DNA from: Oceanospirillaceae bacterium
GTDB lineage: Bacteria > Pseudomonadota > Gammaproteobacteria > Pseudomonadales > Litoribrevibacteraceae
Direction of reading: 5' to 3'
NCBI GenBank assembly: GCA_015665455.1
Contig: JADFAD010000012.1
Location: 85,706 to 149,705 of the forward strand
DNA: 64,000 nucleotides
Both the position numbers and the translations under genes were made by a program. This document shows positions 1-8,923 of the stretch, in pieces. The stretch's first letter is position 1. The number at the start of each line of letters is the position of its first letter. The notes beneath the pieces were generated by a model. That model saw only the letters and a list, made by a program, of their open reading frames with translations. It made no database searches and was not told the DNA's origin.

Positions 1-430
1 CGGTAGCGGCGGGCGCGAGCTTCGATGCCGAAACCGAAGGCAGTATCGATCTGATCGTGACAGCGACGTCCAGCGACACCTCAACCAGCCAAGAAACGTT
101 CACGATCGCGGTCAGTGATGTGAATGAATCGGACGTAGGCGCGGTGACGGACGAGAATGCGGCGGATAACACCATCGCGGAAAATGCGGCGCAAGGTGCG
201 ACCGTGGGCATCACGGCCCTGGCGACGGATGCGGATGCGACCGACACAGTGACTTACAGTGTGAACGACAGTCGCTTCAATATCGATGCGAACGGTGTTG
301 TGACGGTAGCGGCGGGCGCGAGCTTCGATGCCGAAACCGAAGGCAGTATCGATCTGATCGTGACAGCGACGTCCAGCGACACCTCAACCAGCCAAGAAAC
401 GTTCACGATCGCGGTCAGTGATGTGAATGA
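1..430 (+). repeat. Tandem 303-bp repeat of adhesin gene
   Basis: Bases 1-127 and 304-430 are identical as read by eye, giving a 303-bp period (101 codons). The unit encodes one cadherin-like domain with the conserved pieces FDAETEGS and TFTIAVSDVN. The first copy is cut by the window edge, so more copies probably lie upstream. The identity ends at the border with the next domain (base 128 against base 431). Confidence 0.9.
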
Positions 431-2636
431 TGAAGCGCCTGTAACTCAAAACTTAACGGTTAATACAAGCGAAGATCAATTAACATCGATTGTATTAACG
501 GCGACGGACGTCGACAGTTCAGTAGCTTCGTTCAGTGTAAGCACGCTTCCTATGAATGGCACCCTGTATCTTGATCTCGCAATGACTCAAGAAGTACAAG
601 TGAATACAGATTACTTGGCGAGTTCCGATCAACTCACACTTTATTTCAAGCCCACAGACCATTGGGCAGGTAGCAATGAATTACAATTTAATGCGAAAGA
701 TCCAGATGGGTTTGAGAGTAATGCTTCAATAGCAACAGTGAATGTCGCTGCTGTTGCAGACAAGCCCGATCTATTCGGACCTTCAAAGATTGTTGAGCTG
801 GTTGATTTCTCTGCATCCAATGGTAATGGTCAAAGTGGTGTTGTAGATATAACTAACAATGTTATTACACTAAATAATGAAGACGATAATGAGGAAGTTT
901 CTGTTACTGAAATAGAGACAGGGTTAGGTCTAGTGGCCGGTACTTTGGATGGTTTGGCTAATACAAGCAGCGCAACCAAAGTCGTTGATGGTTCATACTT
1001 TACTAAAGACATTGCTGTTAATGCTGGTGATGTATTGACCTTTGATTGGGACTTTATTGATCCCGAATTTAATAATAATCAAAACACAACCGTTTACAAT
1101 GATTTTGCAGTGGTTGTTATTAATGGTGTTCCTACTGTACTTGAAGAAGCCAATGATAATGAAACAGGTATTTCCACATATACATATACAGTGACTCAAA
1201 CTGGAATCCTAAGTTTAGGCTTTGCTGCTGTTAATGTGGGAGATGCTATATACGATTCGCAGTTGGTTATTTCTAATATTGAGTTATCAGGAGTAGCAGT
1301 TCCTGCTGAATCAATAATTATAGATGTTAATATTTCGTCGGCTTTGATTGATACCGATGGTTCTGAGTCTCAGGTTGTGACTTTAAGTGGCTTTCCTGAA
1401 GGTACTCTGTTCAATCTTGGAAGCCAGGTAGGTAATGATTGGGTGATTGATCTAGGTGCTAGTGATTTATCTTCATTGACTATGACATTACCCGTTCCTT
1501 CTGCTGATTTCGACTTATCGGTTGCCTCTCTGGTGACAGACAGTAATGGAGGTACTGCAAGTTCTGCTATTAATATCCCTATTTCGTTGTTAGATACAAG
1601 CACGTTTGTGGGGGCACAGATTGGTCTTCAGGGGGATTACTACGGATTTAATAGAGTCGCAATTGGCAATAATAATATCGACAATATTAGTGACGCACGT
1701 ACTGTTATAAATAATCAAAGTGTAGATGCGACTTTTACAGCTACAGCTCTTGATTATGGATCAGGTAGTGGGGACCTAGCTAGAAGCAATCATTTACAAG
1801 AGTTTTTGAAAGATGATGCATCTTCTTTGTCTACAGATCCTAGTAATAATGAACATGGTTTGTTGCACATGGAAGGTAAGATCTATTTGACTGCCGGAAC
1901 TTATGGTTTCCAAGTTACAGCAGATGATGGTTATCAAATCCTTATTAATGGTGTATCAGTCGCTGAATACGATGCAAATCAGGGAACAAGTACTCGGAAT
2001 CCAGATAATTATTCTCAAGGGCATGAGTATTTCACGATTACTGATTCTGGAGCTCAAGATATTGAAATAATTTATTGGGATCAGGGCGGTGCTTATCGTT
2101 TCCTTGCCGAAATTACCGATGATAATGGTCAAAGTTATGAAACTCTAGATAAGGGGTATTTACGGAGTTCTGAAGTTAATGCGGATCAGCTTCTTGGTGA
2201 TGATACTGACAACGAACTTGTTGGCTTGTTAGTGGATGATGACATCTTTGGACAAGCGGGTGATGACAACATTATTGGTAATTCAGGGAATGATTATATG
2301 TCTGGCGGAGAAGGCAGTGATACCTTTGTATGGCTGTCTGGTGATGATGGTTCAGCTGGCAGTGTAACCACGGATATTATTAGTGACTTTCAAACGGGCA
2401 ATGGTGGCGATGTCTTAAACCTATCAGATTTGTTGGTTGATGAAGAAAGCAATTCTTTAGAGCAGTATTTACACTTTTCTAAAGAGGGGAATGATACTGT
2501 GGTTGAGGTCAGCCCTGATAGAGGTTCTGTAACCCAGAAGATCACCCTTGAAGGCGTCGATCTAACGACTTACGGGGATGACAGTGCCATTATTAATCAG
2601 TTAATCGCAGACGGTAACTTGGATGTAGACTCGTAA
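1..2636 (+). CDS. Giant RTX-type adhesin, C-terminal part (5' truncated by window)
   Basis: The reading frame is already open at the first base, so only the C-terminal end of a large secreted adhesin is present. In order it shows the end of one 101-residue cadherin-like repeat and one full repeat (to about base 430), an Ig/cadherin-like domain (about 430-750), a less clear beta-rich stretch, a PA14-like domain (about 1620-2120, with GDYYG and ADDGYQILING), and glycine/aspartate-rich RTX calcium-binding repeats (about 2190-2335, with GQAGDDNI, GNSGND and GGEGSDTF). A terminal block follows (DIISDFQ, then about 80 residues) that matches the type I secretion C-terminal target seen in LapA-like adhesins. 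It should be exported by the type I system encoded convergently just downstream and act at the cell surface. The repeat DNA is clearly richer in G+C than the rest of the gene. The N-terminal retention module is outside the window, so cell-surface anchoring cannot be judged. Confidence 0.88.
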   Translation, partial: VAAGASFDAETEGSIDLIVTATSSDTSTSQETFTIAVSDVNESDVGAVTDENAADNTIAENAAQGATVGITALATDADATDTVTYSVNDSRFNIDANGVVTVAAGASFDAETEGSIDLIVTATSSDTSTSQETFTIAVSDVNDEAPVTQNLTVNTSEDQLTSIVLTATDVDSSVASFSVSTLPMNGTLYLDLAMTQEVQVNTDYLASSDQLTLYFKPTDHWAGSNELQFNAKDPDGFESNASIATVNVAAVADKPDLFGPSKIVELVDFSASNGNGQSGVVDITNNVITLNNEDDNEEVSVTEIETGLGLVAGTLDGLANTSSATKVVDGSYFTKDIAVNAGDVLTFDWDFIDPEFNNNQNTTVYNDFAVVVINGVPTVLEEANDNETGISTYTYTVTQTGILSLGFAAVNVGDAIYDSQLVISNIELSGVAVPAESIIIDVNISSALIDTDGSESQVVTLSGFPEGTLFNLGSQVGNDWVIDLGASDLSSLTMTLPVPSADFDLSVASLVTDSNGGTASSAINIPISLLDTSTFVGAQIGLQGDYYGFNRVAIGNNNIDNISDARTVINNQSVDATFTATALDYGSGSGDLARSNHLQEFLKDDASSLSTDPSNNEHGLLHMEGKIYLTAGTYGFQVTADDGYQILINGVSVAEYDANQGTSTRNPDNYSQGHEYFTITDSGAQDIEIIYWDQGGAYRFLAEITDDNGQSYETLDKGYLRSSEVNADQLLGDDTDNELVGLLVDDDIFGQAGDDNIIGNSGNDYMSGGEGSDTFVWLSGDDGSAGSVTTDIISDFQTGNGGDVLNLSDLLVDEESNSLEQYLHFSKEGNDTVVEVSPDRGSVTQKITLEGVDLTTYGDDSAIINQLIADGNLDVDS

Positions 2637-2723
2637 GAGTCTCCATCCTTTGGCTTTGTGACTCTAAACAGAGCGTCAAACATGTTCAGGACAGGTTAAT
2701 ATTCAGGGCGAGACAATGTAAAT

Positions 2724-2757
2724 AAAAAGGGAGCCTCATATTGAGACTCCCTTTTTT
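2724..2757. terminator. Bidirectional intrinsic terminator between adhesin and T1SS operon
   Basis: A hairpin with arms GGGAG/CTCCC and CTCA/TGAG is flanked by an A-run on the left and a T-run on the right. It can therefore stop the adhesin transcript (+) and the type I secretion operon transcript (-), which converge here. Confidence 0.85.
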
Positions 2758-2779
2758 ATGAACGAAGGTTTCGTGATGG

Positions 2780-3118
2780 CTAGATCATTTCGTCATCACT
2801 TAGAATGGAGGTGTTTTCATTCCCAAGTAAGGAACGTAATTTCTGGCGGGCTACTAATTTCTCTTGCACGGCATCCGGTAAGTCGGTGAATAGGATGACT
2901 TGTTTCTTTATGAGCACTTGAATTAAATCTTCAGCGACGCGAGCCAGTTCTGCGTCTGAGTCTTGCAACGCTTTTCTGGCTTCGCTTTGGTCGCAATCAC
3001 CGTCTAGAAAAGAAAAAACCTCTGGGTGTGTAGAAGGGAGATACTCCGCGCCATCGTGCTGTGATTCTGAATGTAGGGCAATGATTTTCCCGCAATCACT
3101 TCGTTCAATGTATGGCAT
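2780..3118 (-). CDS. Small conserved protein at the end of the T1SS operon
   Basis: This 112-residue soluble protein has no signal peptide. It resembles a small proteobacterial family often mislabelled as 'tryptophan synthase subunit beta-like', recognised here by its MPYIERSDCGKII opening and by the block DLIQVLIKKQVILFTDLPDA followed by an acidic end. It has none of the PLP-binding features of TrpB, so that name is not meaningful. The start has an AGGA ribosome site 8 bases upstream. It follows the TolC-like gene by 13 bases, so it is the last gene of the secretion operon and may be a cytoplasmic accessory factor. Family recognition is from memory and function is unknown. Confidence 0.7.
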   Translation of the reverse strand: MPYIERSDCGKIIALHSESQHDGAEYLPSTHPEVFSFLDGDCDQSEARKALQDSDAELARVAEDLIQVLIKKQVILFTDLPDAVQEKLVARQKLRSLLGNENTSILSDDEMI

Positions 3119-3131
3119 CGGAGTTTTCCTG

Positions 3132-4535
3132 TTATCGGTAGTTCACTTCGGAGTTCAAAAACGGTCTATCTTTGGGTTTGTACTCAGGTAAAGCTTCACC
3201 TTCTGGTGCTTTCACATCCAACGAGGACAGAAGCGTGCCTTGTGTTCTTAATACTTGGTATTGAGCCAATGTGAATTCACGCTTTGCTTGTACCAGTTGG
3301 TTCTCTGCTCTTAATAACTCATTCTCTGAGTCTAGAACGTCCAGTAAGCTGCGTTGGCCAATTCGAAATTGTTGTTCGTAGGCCACTTGTGTTTCTTTGG
3401 TTGATGCGACGTAATCTTTTAGAAATCCAGTTCTATTATCAGCCGATTGGTAAGCGTTCCAAGCTATCTCTGCATTTTTACGAACTTCACGCAGTTCTCT
3501 GTCCAGTTGATGCTGGGCTTGTTCATATTGGCTCATTGCTTGGCGTTCGCTTGCTTCTGTGAAGCCGCCTTGGAATAGGTCGTATTCCATTTTAAGCATA
3601 ATATACGCATCGTGATTATTCCCTTCTGTTCCGTCCAGGTTCTGATTCCATGAGGCGCCTGATTCAAGGAAGAAGTTTGGGTAGTAATCACCTTTAGTTG
3701 CATCAATATTCAGTTCTTGTGCGCGAACTTCATTTCGACCCGCTAAAACAGATGGGTGTTGAGACATAGCAACTCGAATGGCTTCGCCTTTGTTCTTAGG
3801 CAATTCGTAGTTAAAATGTGGCATATTCATGAGCTTTGGCGGATTGATACCCACTAACTCGTAATAGGCACTTTCAGCATCGTATAGGTTATTTAGAGAC
3901 GTCTCTAAGTTCGAGCGAGCAAGGGCTAAACGTGCACGAATTTGGCTGATATTTGCTTTGTTATCCGCACCCGACTTTACTCGAATTTGAATTTGATCAA
4001 AGATTCGTTGATGGGCAAGTAAATTACTCTTACTGTTTTTAACGATTAAATTGGCTTCAACCACTTGTATATAAGCATCTACGGATCGAATTGCTACATC
4101 TTCAGCGACCTCGAGCAGTTCAAAGTCTGCGCTGTCTATTCTTGATTGTTCACGAGCACGCTCGTTCTGCATTTTGAAGCCATCAAATAAATTCTGTGTG
4201 ACTAAGAACTGAGCTTCTTCGCGTCTTAATGTTTCTGAACGCCCATTACCAACGGAACGTGTTGTATTGTTATTGCTGTTCTCAGGGCCAATACCAGCCG
4301 TTAATAAAATCTGAGGGAGGTAACGGGAGTAGGCTTTACGCTCTTCATCGCGGCGTGTTGCATGCTCTTTGATTTGCGCTTTAACTTCAGGGTGAGAAGT
4401 CACTGCAACACGAATCGTTTCTTCCAAGCTGTTTGCTTGAACGGTTGCACCGAGTGTCATTAAGCTTAAGCAGGCTAGACTTCTGGTAAAGGATCTATTG
4501 AGCATAGATTTTATGTTCATTGGTTTGTCGGTCAT
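3132..4535 (-). CDS. TolC-family outer-membrane channel of the type I secretion system
   Basis: A 467-residue TolC/LapE/AggA-like protein that would form the trimeric outer-membrane and periplasmic tunnel for the adhesin. It has an N-terminal signal peptide (hydrophobic stretch about residues 17-34, ending near VQA). Two related halves follow with the family's long coiled-coil helices, for example NLFDGFKMQNE in the first half and YDLFQGGFTEA in the second. Its length is normal for TolC. The start codon overlaps the stop of the upstream regulator gene as ATGA, with a GAGAG ribosome site; a second ATG five codons in (position 4520) is an alternative. It sits between the LuxR-type regulator and the small terminal gene and should be co-transcribed with the permease and adaptor. 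Confidence 0.92.
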   Translation of the reverse strand: MTDKPMNIKSMLNRSFTRSLACLSLMTLGATVQANSLEETIRVAVTSHPEVKAQIKEHATRRDEERKAYSRYLPQILLTAGIGPENSNNNTTRSVGNGRSETLRREEAQFLVTQNLFDGFKMQNERAREQSRIDSADFELLEVAEDVAIRSVDAYIQVVEANLIVKNSKSNLLAHQRIFDQIQIRVKSGADNKANISQIRARLALARSNLETSLNNLYDAESAYYELVGINPPKLMNMPHFNYELPKNKGEAIRVAMSQHPSVLAGRNEVRAQELNIDATKGDYYPNFFLESGASWNQNLDGTEGNNHDAYIMLKMEYDLFQGGFTEASERQAMSQYEQAQHQLDRELREVRKNAEIAWNAYQSADNRTGFLKDYVASTKETQVAYEQQFRIGQRSLLDVLDSENELLRAENQLVQAKREFTLAQYQVLRTQGTLLSSLDVKAPEGEALPEYKPKDRPFLNSEVNYR

Positions 4536-5170
4536 AGTTCTCTCGGAGCAAGTTGAAAGTCGTTTTTATAATTTATAATGAGTTCGGTCCTGTTCTTGGC
4601 CCCCAGTTTCTCGTATACCGCAGAGAGATGGGCTTTCACTGTGCGCTCAGATATATGCAATTGTTCTGCAATGTTCCGATTGCTTGAACCGACGGTTGCT
4701 TCTTTCGCAACCTTATATTCCCTTTCTGTGAGGGACATGAGTTTGTCGTTATTTTTTGAATTTTCTTTCAGGTTTAATTGTTTAAAACCTTCTGTGATAG
4801 AAGCACCTAGCCAAACTTCGCCGGTTTGAATTAACCTGATTGCTGCAACTAAACGGTCTGAATGGCTGAATAAATTTCCATAGCCTCGGTAATTTTGCTG
4901 CAATGCTTTCACTCCCTTTTCAAAGGAAGGTGTAGGGCTTAATAAAATGGCGATATGTTGATGCTTTATAATTTCGGCGCGCACTATATCACAGCTCAAT
5001 TGTTCTTCAATAAGTACAAGGGTGTTTGAGGATTGCGAAAGCACTATTAATGCTTCGTCTGAGCTGTTGGCGCTTTGTAACTTAAATTCAGAGCGCAGAG
5101 CTTCGTTCAAACGCTTTTCATTTTGTTGAGATACGATCGCTATAATGGTTACTTTTGTTGGAGTACTCAT
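4532..5170 (-). CDS. LuxR-type regulator with degenerate receiver domain
   Basis: A 212-residue protein with a C-terminal LuxR/NarL helix-turn-helix (about residues 143-205: LTEREYKVAKEATVGSSNRN, then ISERTVKAHLSAVYEKLGA). The N-terminal half has the size and alternating pattern of a response-regulator receiver but lacks the usual residues: the expected phospho-Asp is Glu (LVLIE, about residue 55) and the N-terminal acidic pair is replaced by SQQ. It probably does not undergo normal phosphorylation. It overlaps its neighbours by 4 bases on both sides (ATGA with the adaptor gene upstream and with tolC downstream). This makes it an integral part of the secretion operon, and it likely regulates the adhesin or its exporter; that target is inferred. 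Confidence 0.85.
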   Translation of the reverse strand: MSTPTKVTIIAIVSQQNEKRLNEALRSEFKLQSANSSDEALIVLSQSSNTLVLIEEQLSCDIVRAEIIKHQHIAILLSPTPSFEKGVKALQQNYRGYGNLFSHSDRLVAAIRLIQTGEVWLGASITEGFKQLNLKENSKNNDKLMSLTEREYKVAKEATVGSSNRNIAEQLHISERTVKAHLSAVYEKLGAKNRTELIINYKNDFQLAPREL

Positions 5171-6507
5171 TTTTCGGTCAAGGCCCGTTCTTTAGCTTTA
5201 AATATCGGTTTCAACAAATAGTTCATGATGGTCTTTTTACCCGTCAGAATATCTACGTTGGTTGTCATTCCCGGAATAATAGGCAGTTGCGTATTGTTCT
5301 TTTGGAGAAAGTTTTGATCCGTCTTCACTCTTACTAGGTAGTAGGTTTCGTCTTTTTCGTTTGTTAGGGAGTCAGCACTGATATGAACAACCGAGCCTTC
5401 TAAGCCACCATAGATAGAAAAATCATAGGCTGTGAACTTAACGATCGCTCGCTGCCCTGGGTATATTCGGGCAATGTCTGCTGGACTAACTTTAGATTCA
5501 ATGAGCAGTGAGTCTTCAATAGGCACGATACTTAGAATGTCCATACCGGGTTGAACGACACCGCCCACGGTATTAATCATGATCTGTTTAACGGTGCCTT
5601 TGACTGGGGAACGAACAGCGGTACGAGACACTTTGTCCTCTAACGCATCTTCTGATTCTGACAGTCTTGAAATCTCAGCGGAGACTTCAGACAGCTCGAC
5701 ATAGGCTTCGCTTTGGTGTTTTAGGTCGATTTCAGAAAGCTTGCTCTCTAGCTCTCCTACTTGTGCTCTTAGTACCGGTAAAGAGAGATTGAGGGAGCTT
5801 ATTTGCGTTTCAAGGCGAACAACTTCCTTTTCTGCTCGAATAATCTCAACCTCTGAAACGGCGCCGCTTTCAATCATTGGAGAAAGAATGTTCAGTTCTT
5901 TTTGAGCGAGCTTGAGTGAACGCTTTGTTTGCATTTGTTCTGCTTTGACTTGCTCCAGTTCAGCGGCTGTCTGGGCTATCTGCTTTTTGATCGTTGATTG
6001 CTGGGCTCTGAGTTGGTTTTTGCGTTTTAAAAATAAGCCTTGTTCTTGTTGAATGAAGGGCGTGGCTTCTTCTTTAAGTTCTTCGGGAATGGTAATGCTA
6101 CTGTGGCCTTGAGATTCTGCTTTTAAACGTGATGCTCTGGCTTCCAGCTCTAAGAATCTCAGTCGAGTTTCTTTGAAAGAGGATTGAAATTGTGTGTCAT
6201 CAATTTTAACTAATACATCATCTTTATTTACCAGTTGGCCTTCTGTGACCAATAGGTCGGAAATGATGCCGCCTTCTAAATTTTGAATGACTTGCAGTTG
6301 CTGTGAGGGAATAACTTTTCCTTCGCCGCGTGCGATCTCATCAATTTCTGCGTAATAAGCCCAGATGATGATAATGATTAGGAATGTAAAGACCGACCAT
6401 ATTAACAATCGAGATTTAAAAGGCGTTTGTTCTTCCATGGCTGCTCGATTTGGAGCCATGTAAGCTAGATCAATATCTTGAGAGCGTTTCAGTGAGGAGC
6501 GAACCAT
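5167..6507 (-). CDS. HlyD-family type I secretion periplasmic adaptor
   Basis: A 446-residue membrane fusion protein linking the inner-membrane ABC exporter to the TolC-like channel (LapC/HlyD type). One N-terminal transmembrane helix lies at about residues 33-51. The biotinyl-lipoyl half motif GEGKVIPSQQLQVIQNLEGG follows, then a long coiled coil (about 110-290) and a second lipoyl/beta-barrel part ending with GMTTNVDILTGKKT, a hallmark of HlyD proteins of type I systems. The start shares one base with the stop of the permease gene (TAATG) and its stop overlaps the regulator start (ATGA), so the operon is translationally coupled. The length is typical of the family. Confidence 0.95.
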   Translation of the reverse strand: MVRSSLKRSQDIDLAYMAPNRAAMEEQTPFKSRLLIWSVFTFLIIIIIWAYYAEIDEIARGEGKVIPSQQLQVIQNLEGGIISDLLVTEGQLVNKDDVLVKIDDTQFQSSFKETRLRFLELEARASRLKAESQGHSSITIPEELKEEATPFIQQEQGLFLKRKNQLRAQQSTIKKQIAQTAAELEQVKAEQMQTKRSLKLAQKELNILSPMIESGAVSEVEIIRAEKEVVRLETQISSLNLSLPVLRAQVGELESKLSEIDLKHQSEAYVELSEVSAEISRLSESEDALEDKVSRTAVRSPVKGTVKQIMINTVGGVVQPGMDILSIVPIEDSLLIESKVSPADIARIYPGQRAIVKFTAYDFSIYGGLEGSVVHISADSLTNEKDETYYLVRVKTDQNFLQKNNTQLPIIPGMTTNVDILTGKKTIMNYLLKPIFKAKERALTEK

Positions 6508-8684
6508 TATTTTGCCTCACTCTTGGATTTCGACGGAGTGGTATGGAGAAGGCCTCTCTTGAGTGCATCCATAACTTGTTCTTTAGGTCCGTCGGCAATG
6601 ACGCGTCCTTTTTCAAGAACAATGATTCGATTAACCAAGTTCAATAAAGACGCTCGGTGGGTACTGATGATCAGCGTTTTATCTTCGAGGTGTTTATCAA
6701 ACTGTTGAATAATGGCTTGTTCACTTTGATTGTCCATGGCACTGGTGCATTCATCCATGAAAATAATTGGCGGATCATTAACAAGTGCACGGGCAATTGA
6801 AAGTTGCTGTCTCTGACCACCAGAAAGCCCTTCACCCCGTTCTCCAACGGTCATGCTATAACCTTCAGGGTGGTGGTTAGCAAATTCAGAAAGCAAGGAA
6901 ACATCCGAAACCCTCAATATCTCTTCATCAGGGATGTAAGGCGCTTTAAGGGCAATGTTCTCTCTCAATGTACCGCTGAAGACTTGGATGTCTTGTGGAA
7001 CGTAGCCAATGTTATTTCTGCAGTCTGCAGGGTTAATTTGCTGTTGGTCTAACCCGTCGAAGAGAATTTGGCCATCTTGAGGGGTAAATAAACCCATTAA
7101 TAACTTTCCGAGGGTTGATTTACCTGAGCCTACACGGCCAATCAATGCAACACGTTCACCGGCTTTAATGTTGATGTTGATGTTGGAGAGTATTTTTTGG
7201 TTTTGATTTGGGTAAGAAAAGTTAAGGTCTTTAAGTTCTATATTCCCTTCAAGGGAAGGGCGGTATATATAACGGCTGTCGGGTTGCTGATCGTTTGGCA
7301 AGCTTAGTAATTGGTTTAGAGTCTCTACTGCTTGCTTGGTTTGCTCAAATTGCGCAATCAGGTTTGCAGCTTGGGCCATAGGTGCAACTGCGCGACTTCC
7401 TAACAGTACGCATGCAATTAACGCGCCCATGCTCATCTCGTGCTCAGTAATTAGGTACACGCCTATGATAACGATTGAAACGCCAACCAGCTGCGTAAGG
7501 AATCCTGATACTTGGCTCACCGAGTTTGAGATTTTACGGATTTGTACCTGATTTTTACTTAAAAAGGCGACGCTCTCTTCCCATTGGCTTTGGCGCTGAC
7601 CTTCTGCATTAAATGCACGAATGGTTTCCAGTGATTGTATTGATTCAATCAGGTTTGCATTTTTTTTAACGTAAGCGACCTGTGATTGTTCGATCGCTTT
7701 ACGAAGAGGCCACTGAACAAAATAGCCATAAGCCAAGATGAGGAGGGCTGCCGTGATTGGCGCGATGACAATTGGACCACCAAGGCTAAAAATAACGATG
7801 AGAAATAATATGGCAAAGGGGAAATCAACCAAGGTAGTGATGGTCACTGAACTGAAGAAACTTCTTACGTGATCAAACTCTCGAATGTTTTGAGCGTAGC
7901 CACCAACGGATGTTGGAATGTGTTGAAAATGCACGCCGAGGGCTTTTTGAAATAGCTTTGCTGAAAGAATTATATCGAGTTTTTTCCCTGCCACTTCGAT
8001 GAAGTGACTTCGGAGCGCTTTAATTAAAAAATCAAAGAAGAAAACAATAGCGACACCAGAGGCCAAAACCCAGAGTGTTTCAACGGCGTTATTAGGTACT
8101 ACCCGGTCATACACGTTCATTACAAACAAGGGATTTGCAAGAATAAACACGTTAATCATGATGCTTGCGAGTATGACGTCACGATAAATTGTTCGGGAAT
8201 ATTTTAAGGTGTTTAGAATCCAGTTCTTTGCTTTATGGCTTTTTTCTTCTTTAAGTTCATGAGCTTTATCCGTGTCAGCAATGCTGAACTGGTTACGAAT
8301 ATAAAAACATTGGCCAGTGTAGCGTTCTTCCAGTTCTACTCGGGAGTAAGCTTTATGGTTAGTTTGTTCTTGCTCAGAAGGATCAATCACCATAAACGTT
8401 TCTGGTGAATTCTCGATGGCTGTGAGCACAAGTGCTTGGTGGTCTTCTAGAAGAAGTACACAGGGGAGAACTTCTCTGGGTATTTCAGACAGTGAGCGAG
8501 AGACAAGGGATGTGTTAAAACCGATTCTCTCGCAGGCACGGACAAATAAGCTTGGAGTCAGTTGATCGTCAACTAACGGTAAGCCTGCTGTTAAAGCGTT
8601 GGGTGAATGTGGTTTATGCAGTAGTTCACATACTACAGATAGACATCCCAACAACATATCCTTCGTGTTGAAATTTTGCTTCAC
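6507..8684 (-). CDS. Type I secretion permease/ATPase (LapB-type)
   Basis: A 725-residue ABC exporter of the LapB/HlyB class. An N-terminal C39-like domain (about 1-130) lacks the catalytic cysteine protease signature, so it is a substrate-docking rather than a cleaving domain. Six transmembrane helices follow (about 165-430), then a nucleotide-binding domain with Walker A GRVGSGKST (516-524), signature LSGGQRQ and Walker B IIFMDE. It would pump the adhesin in one step with the adaptor and TolC-like proteins. The start is GTG with an AAGGGT ribosome site about 7 bases upstream. It is the first gene of the operon, with an AT-rich region upstream that should hold the promoter. Confidence 0.95.
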   Translation of the reverse strand: MKQNFNTKDMLLGCLSVVCELLHKPHSPNALTAGLPLVDDQLTPSLFVRACERIGFNTSLVSRSLSEIPREVLPCVLLLEDHQALVLTAIENSPETFMVIDPSEQEQTNHKAYSRVELEERYTGQCFYIRNQFSIADTDKAHELKEEKSHKAKNWILNTLKYSRTIYRDVILASIMINVFILANPLFVMNVYDRVVPNNAVETLWVLASGVAIVFFFDFLIKALRSHFIEVAGKKLDIILSAKLFQKALGVHFQHIPTSVGGYAQNIREFDHVRSFFSSVTITTLVDFPFAILFLIVIFSLGGPIVIAPITAALLILAYGYFVQWPLRKAIEQSQVAYVKKNANLIESIQSLETIRAFNAEGQRQSQWEESVAFLSKNQVQIRKISNSVSQVSGFLTQLVGVSIVIIGVYLITEHEMSMGALIACVLLGSRAVAPMAQAANLIAQFEQTKQAVETLNQLLSLPNDQQPDSRYIYRPSLEGNIELKDLNFSYPNQNQKILSNININIKAGERVALIGRVGSGKSTLGKLLMGLFTPQDGQILFDGLDQQQINPADCRNNIGYVPQDIQVFSGTLRENIALKAPYIPDEEILRVSDVSLLSEFANHHPEGYSMTVGERGEGLSGGQRQQLSIARALVNDPPIIFMDECTSAMDNQSEQAIIQQFDKHLEDKTLIISTHRASLLNLVNRIIVLEKGRVIADGPKEQVMDALKRGLLHTTPSKSKSEAK

Positions 8685-8871
8685 TTTTATACCCTTAATT
8701 CTTAAGCGTTAATTTACCAAACTTTTTTATTTGTTATGTTATTTTTTGTTAATAAAATGAATGGCTTAATGGAAAATTAATTCAAACAGGTGTATGAGAT
8801 TTTTAGTGGGCTTAGGTGGGGCAAGGGTTTAGAGGGGTTTAGATGTTAATAAAAGAATAAGAAACTGGAAT
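8685..8871. other. Upstream region of the T1SS operon
   Basis: An AT-rich non-coding stretch between the permease start and the hisI terminator; both flanking genes are on the minus strand. It must contain the operon promoter, but I could not pick a convincing -35/-10 pair or operator by eye. Confidence 0.5.
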
Positions 8872-8907
8872 AAAAAAATGCTTCTATTGATGAGCAATAG
8901 AAGCATT
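8872..8907 (-). terminator. Intrinsic terminator after hisI
   Basis: A perfect 13-bp stem (AATGCTTCTATTG / CAATAGAAGCATT) with a 5-base loop. On the minus strand it is followed by a run of seven T. It lies 17 bases past the hisI stop codon. Confidence 0.93.
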
Positions 8908-8923
8908 TTGTGTAAAGAGGAGA

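Noticed and set aside
2780-3118. Tryptophan synthase beta subunit name for the small protein
   Set aside because: At 112 residues without PLP-binding motifs it cannot be TrpB; the name is a known annotation artefact of this family.
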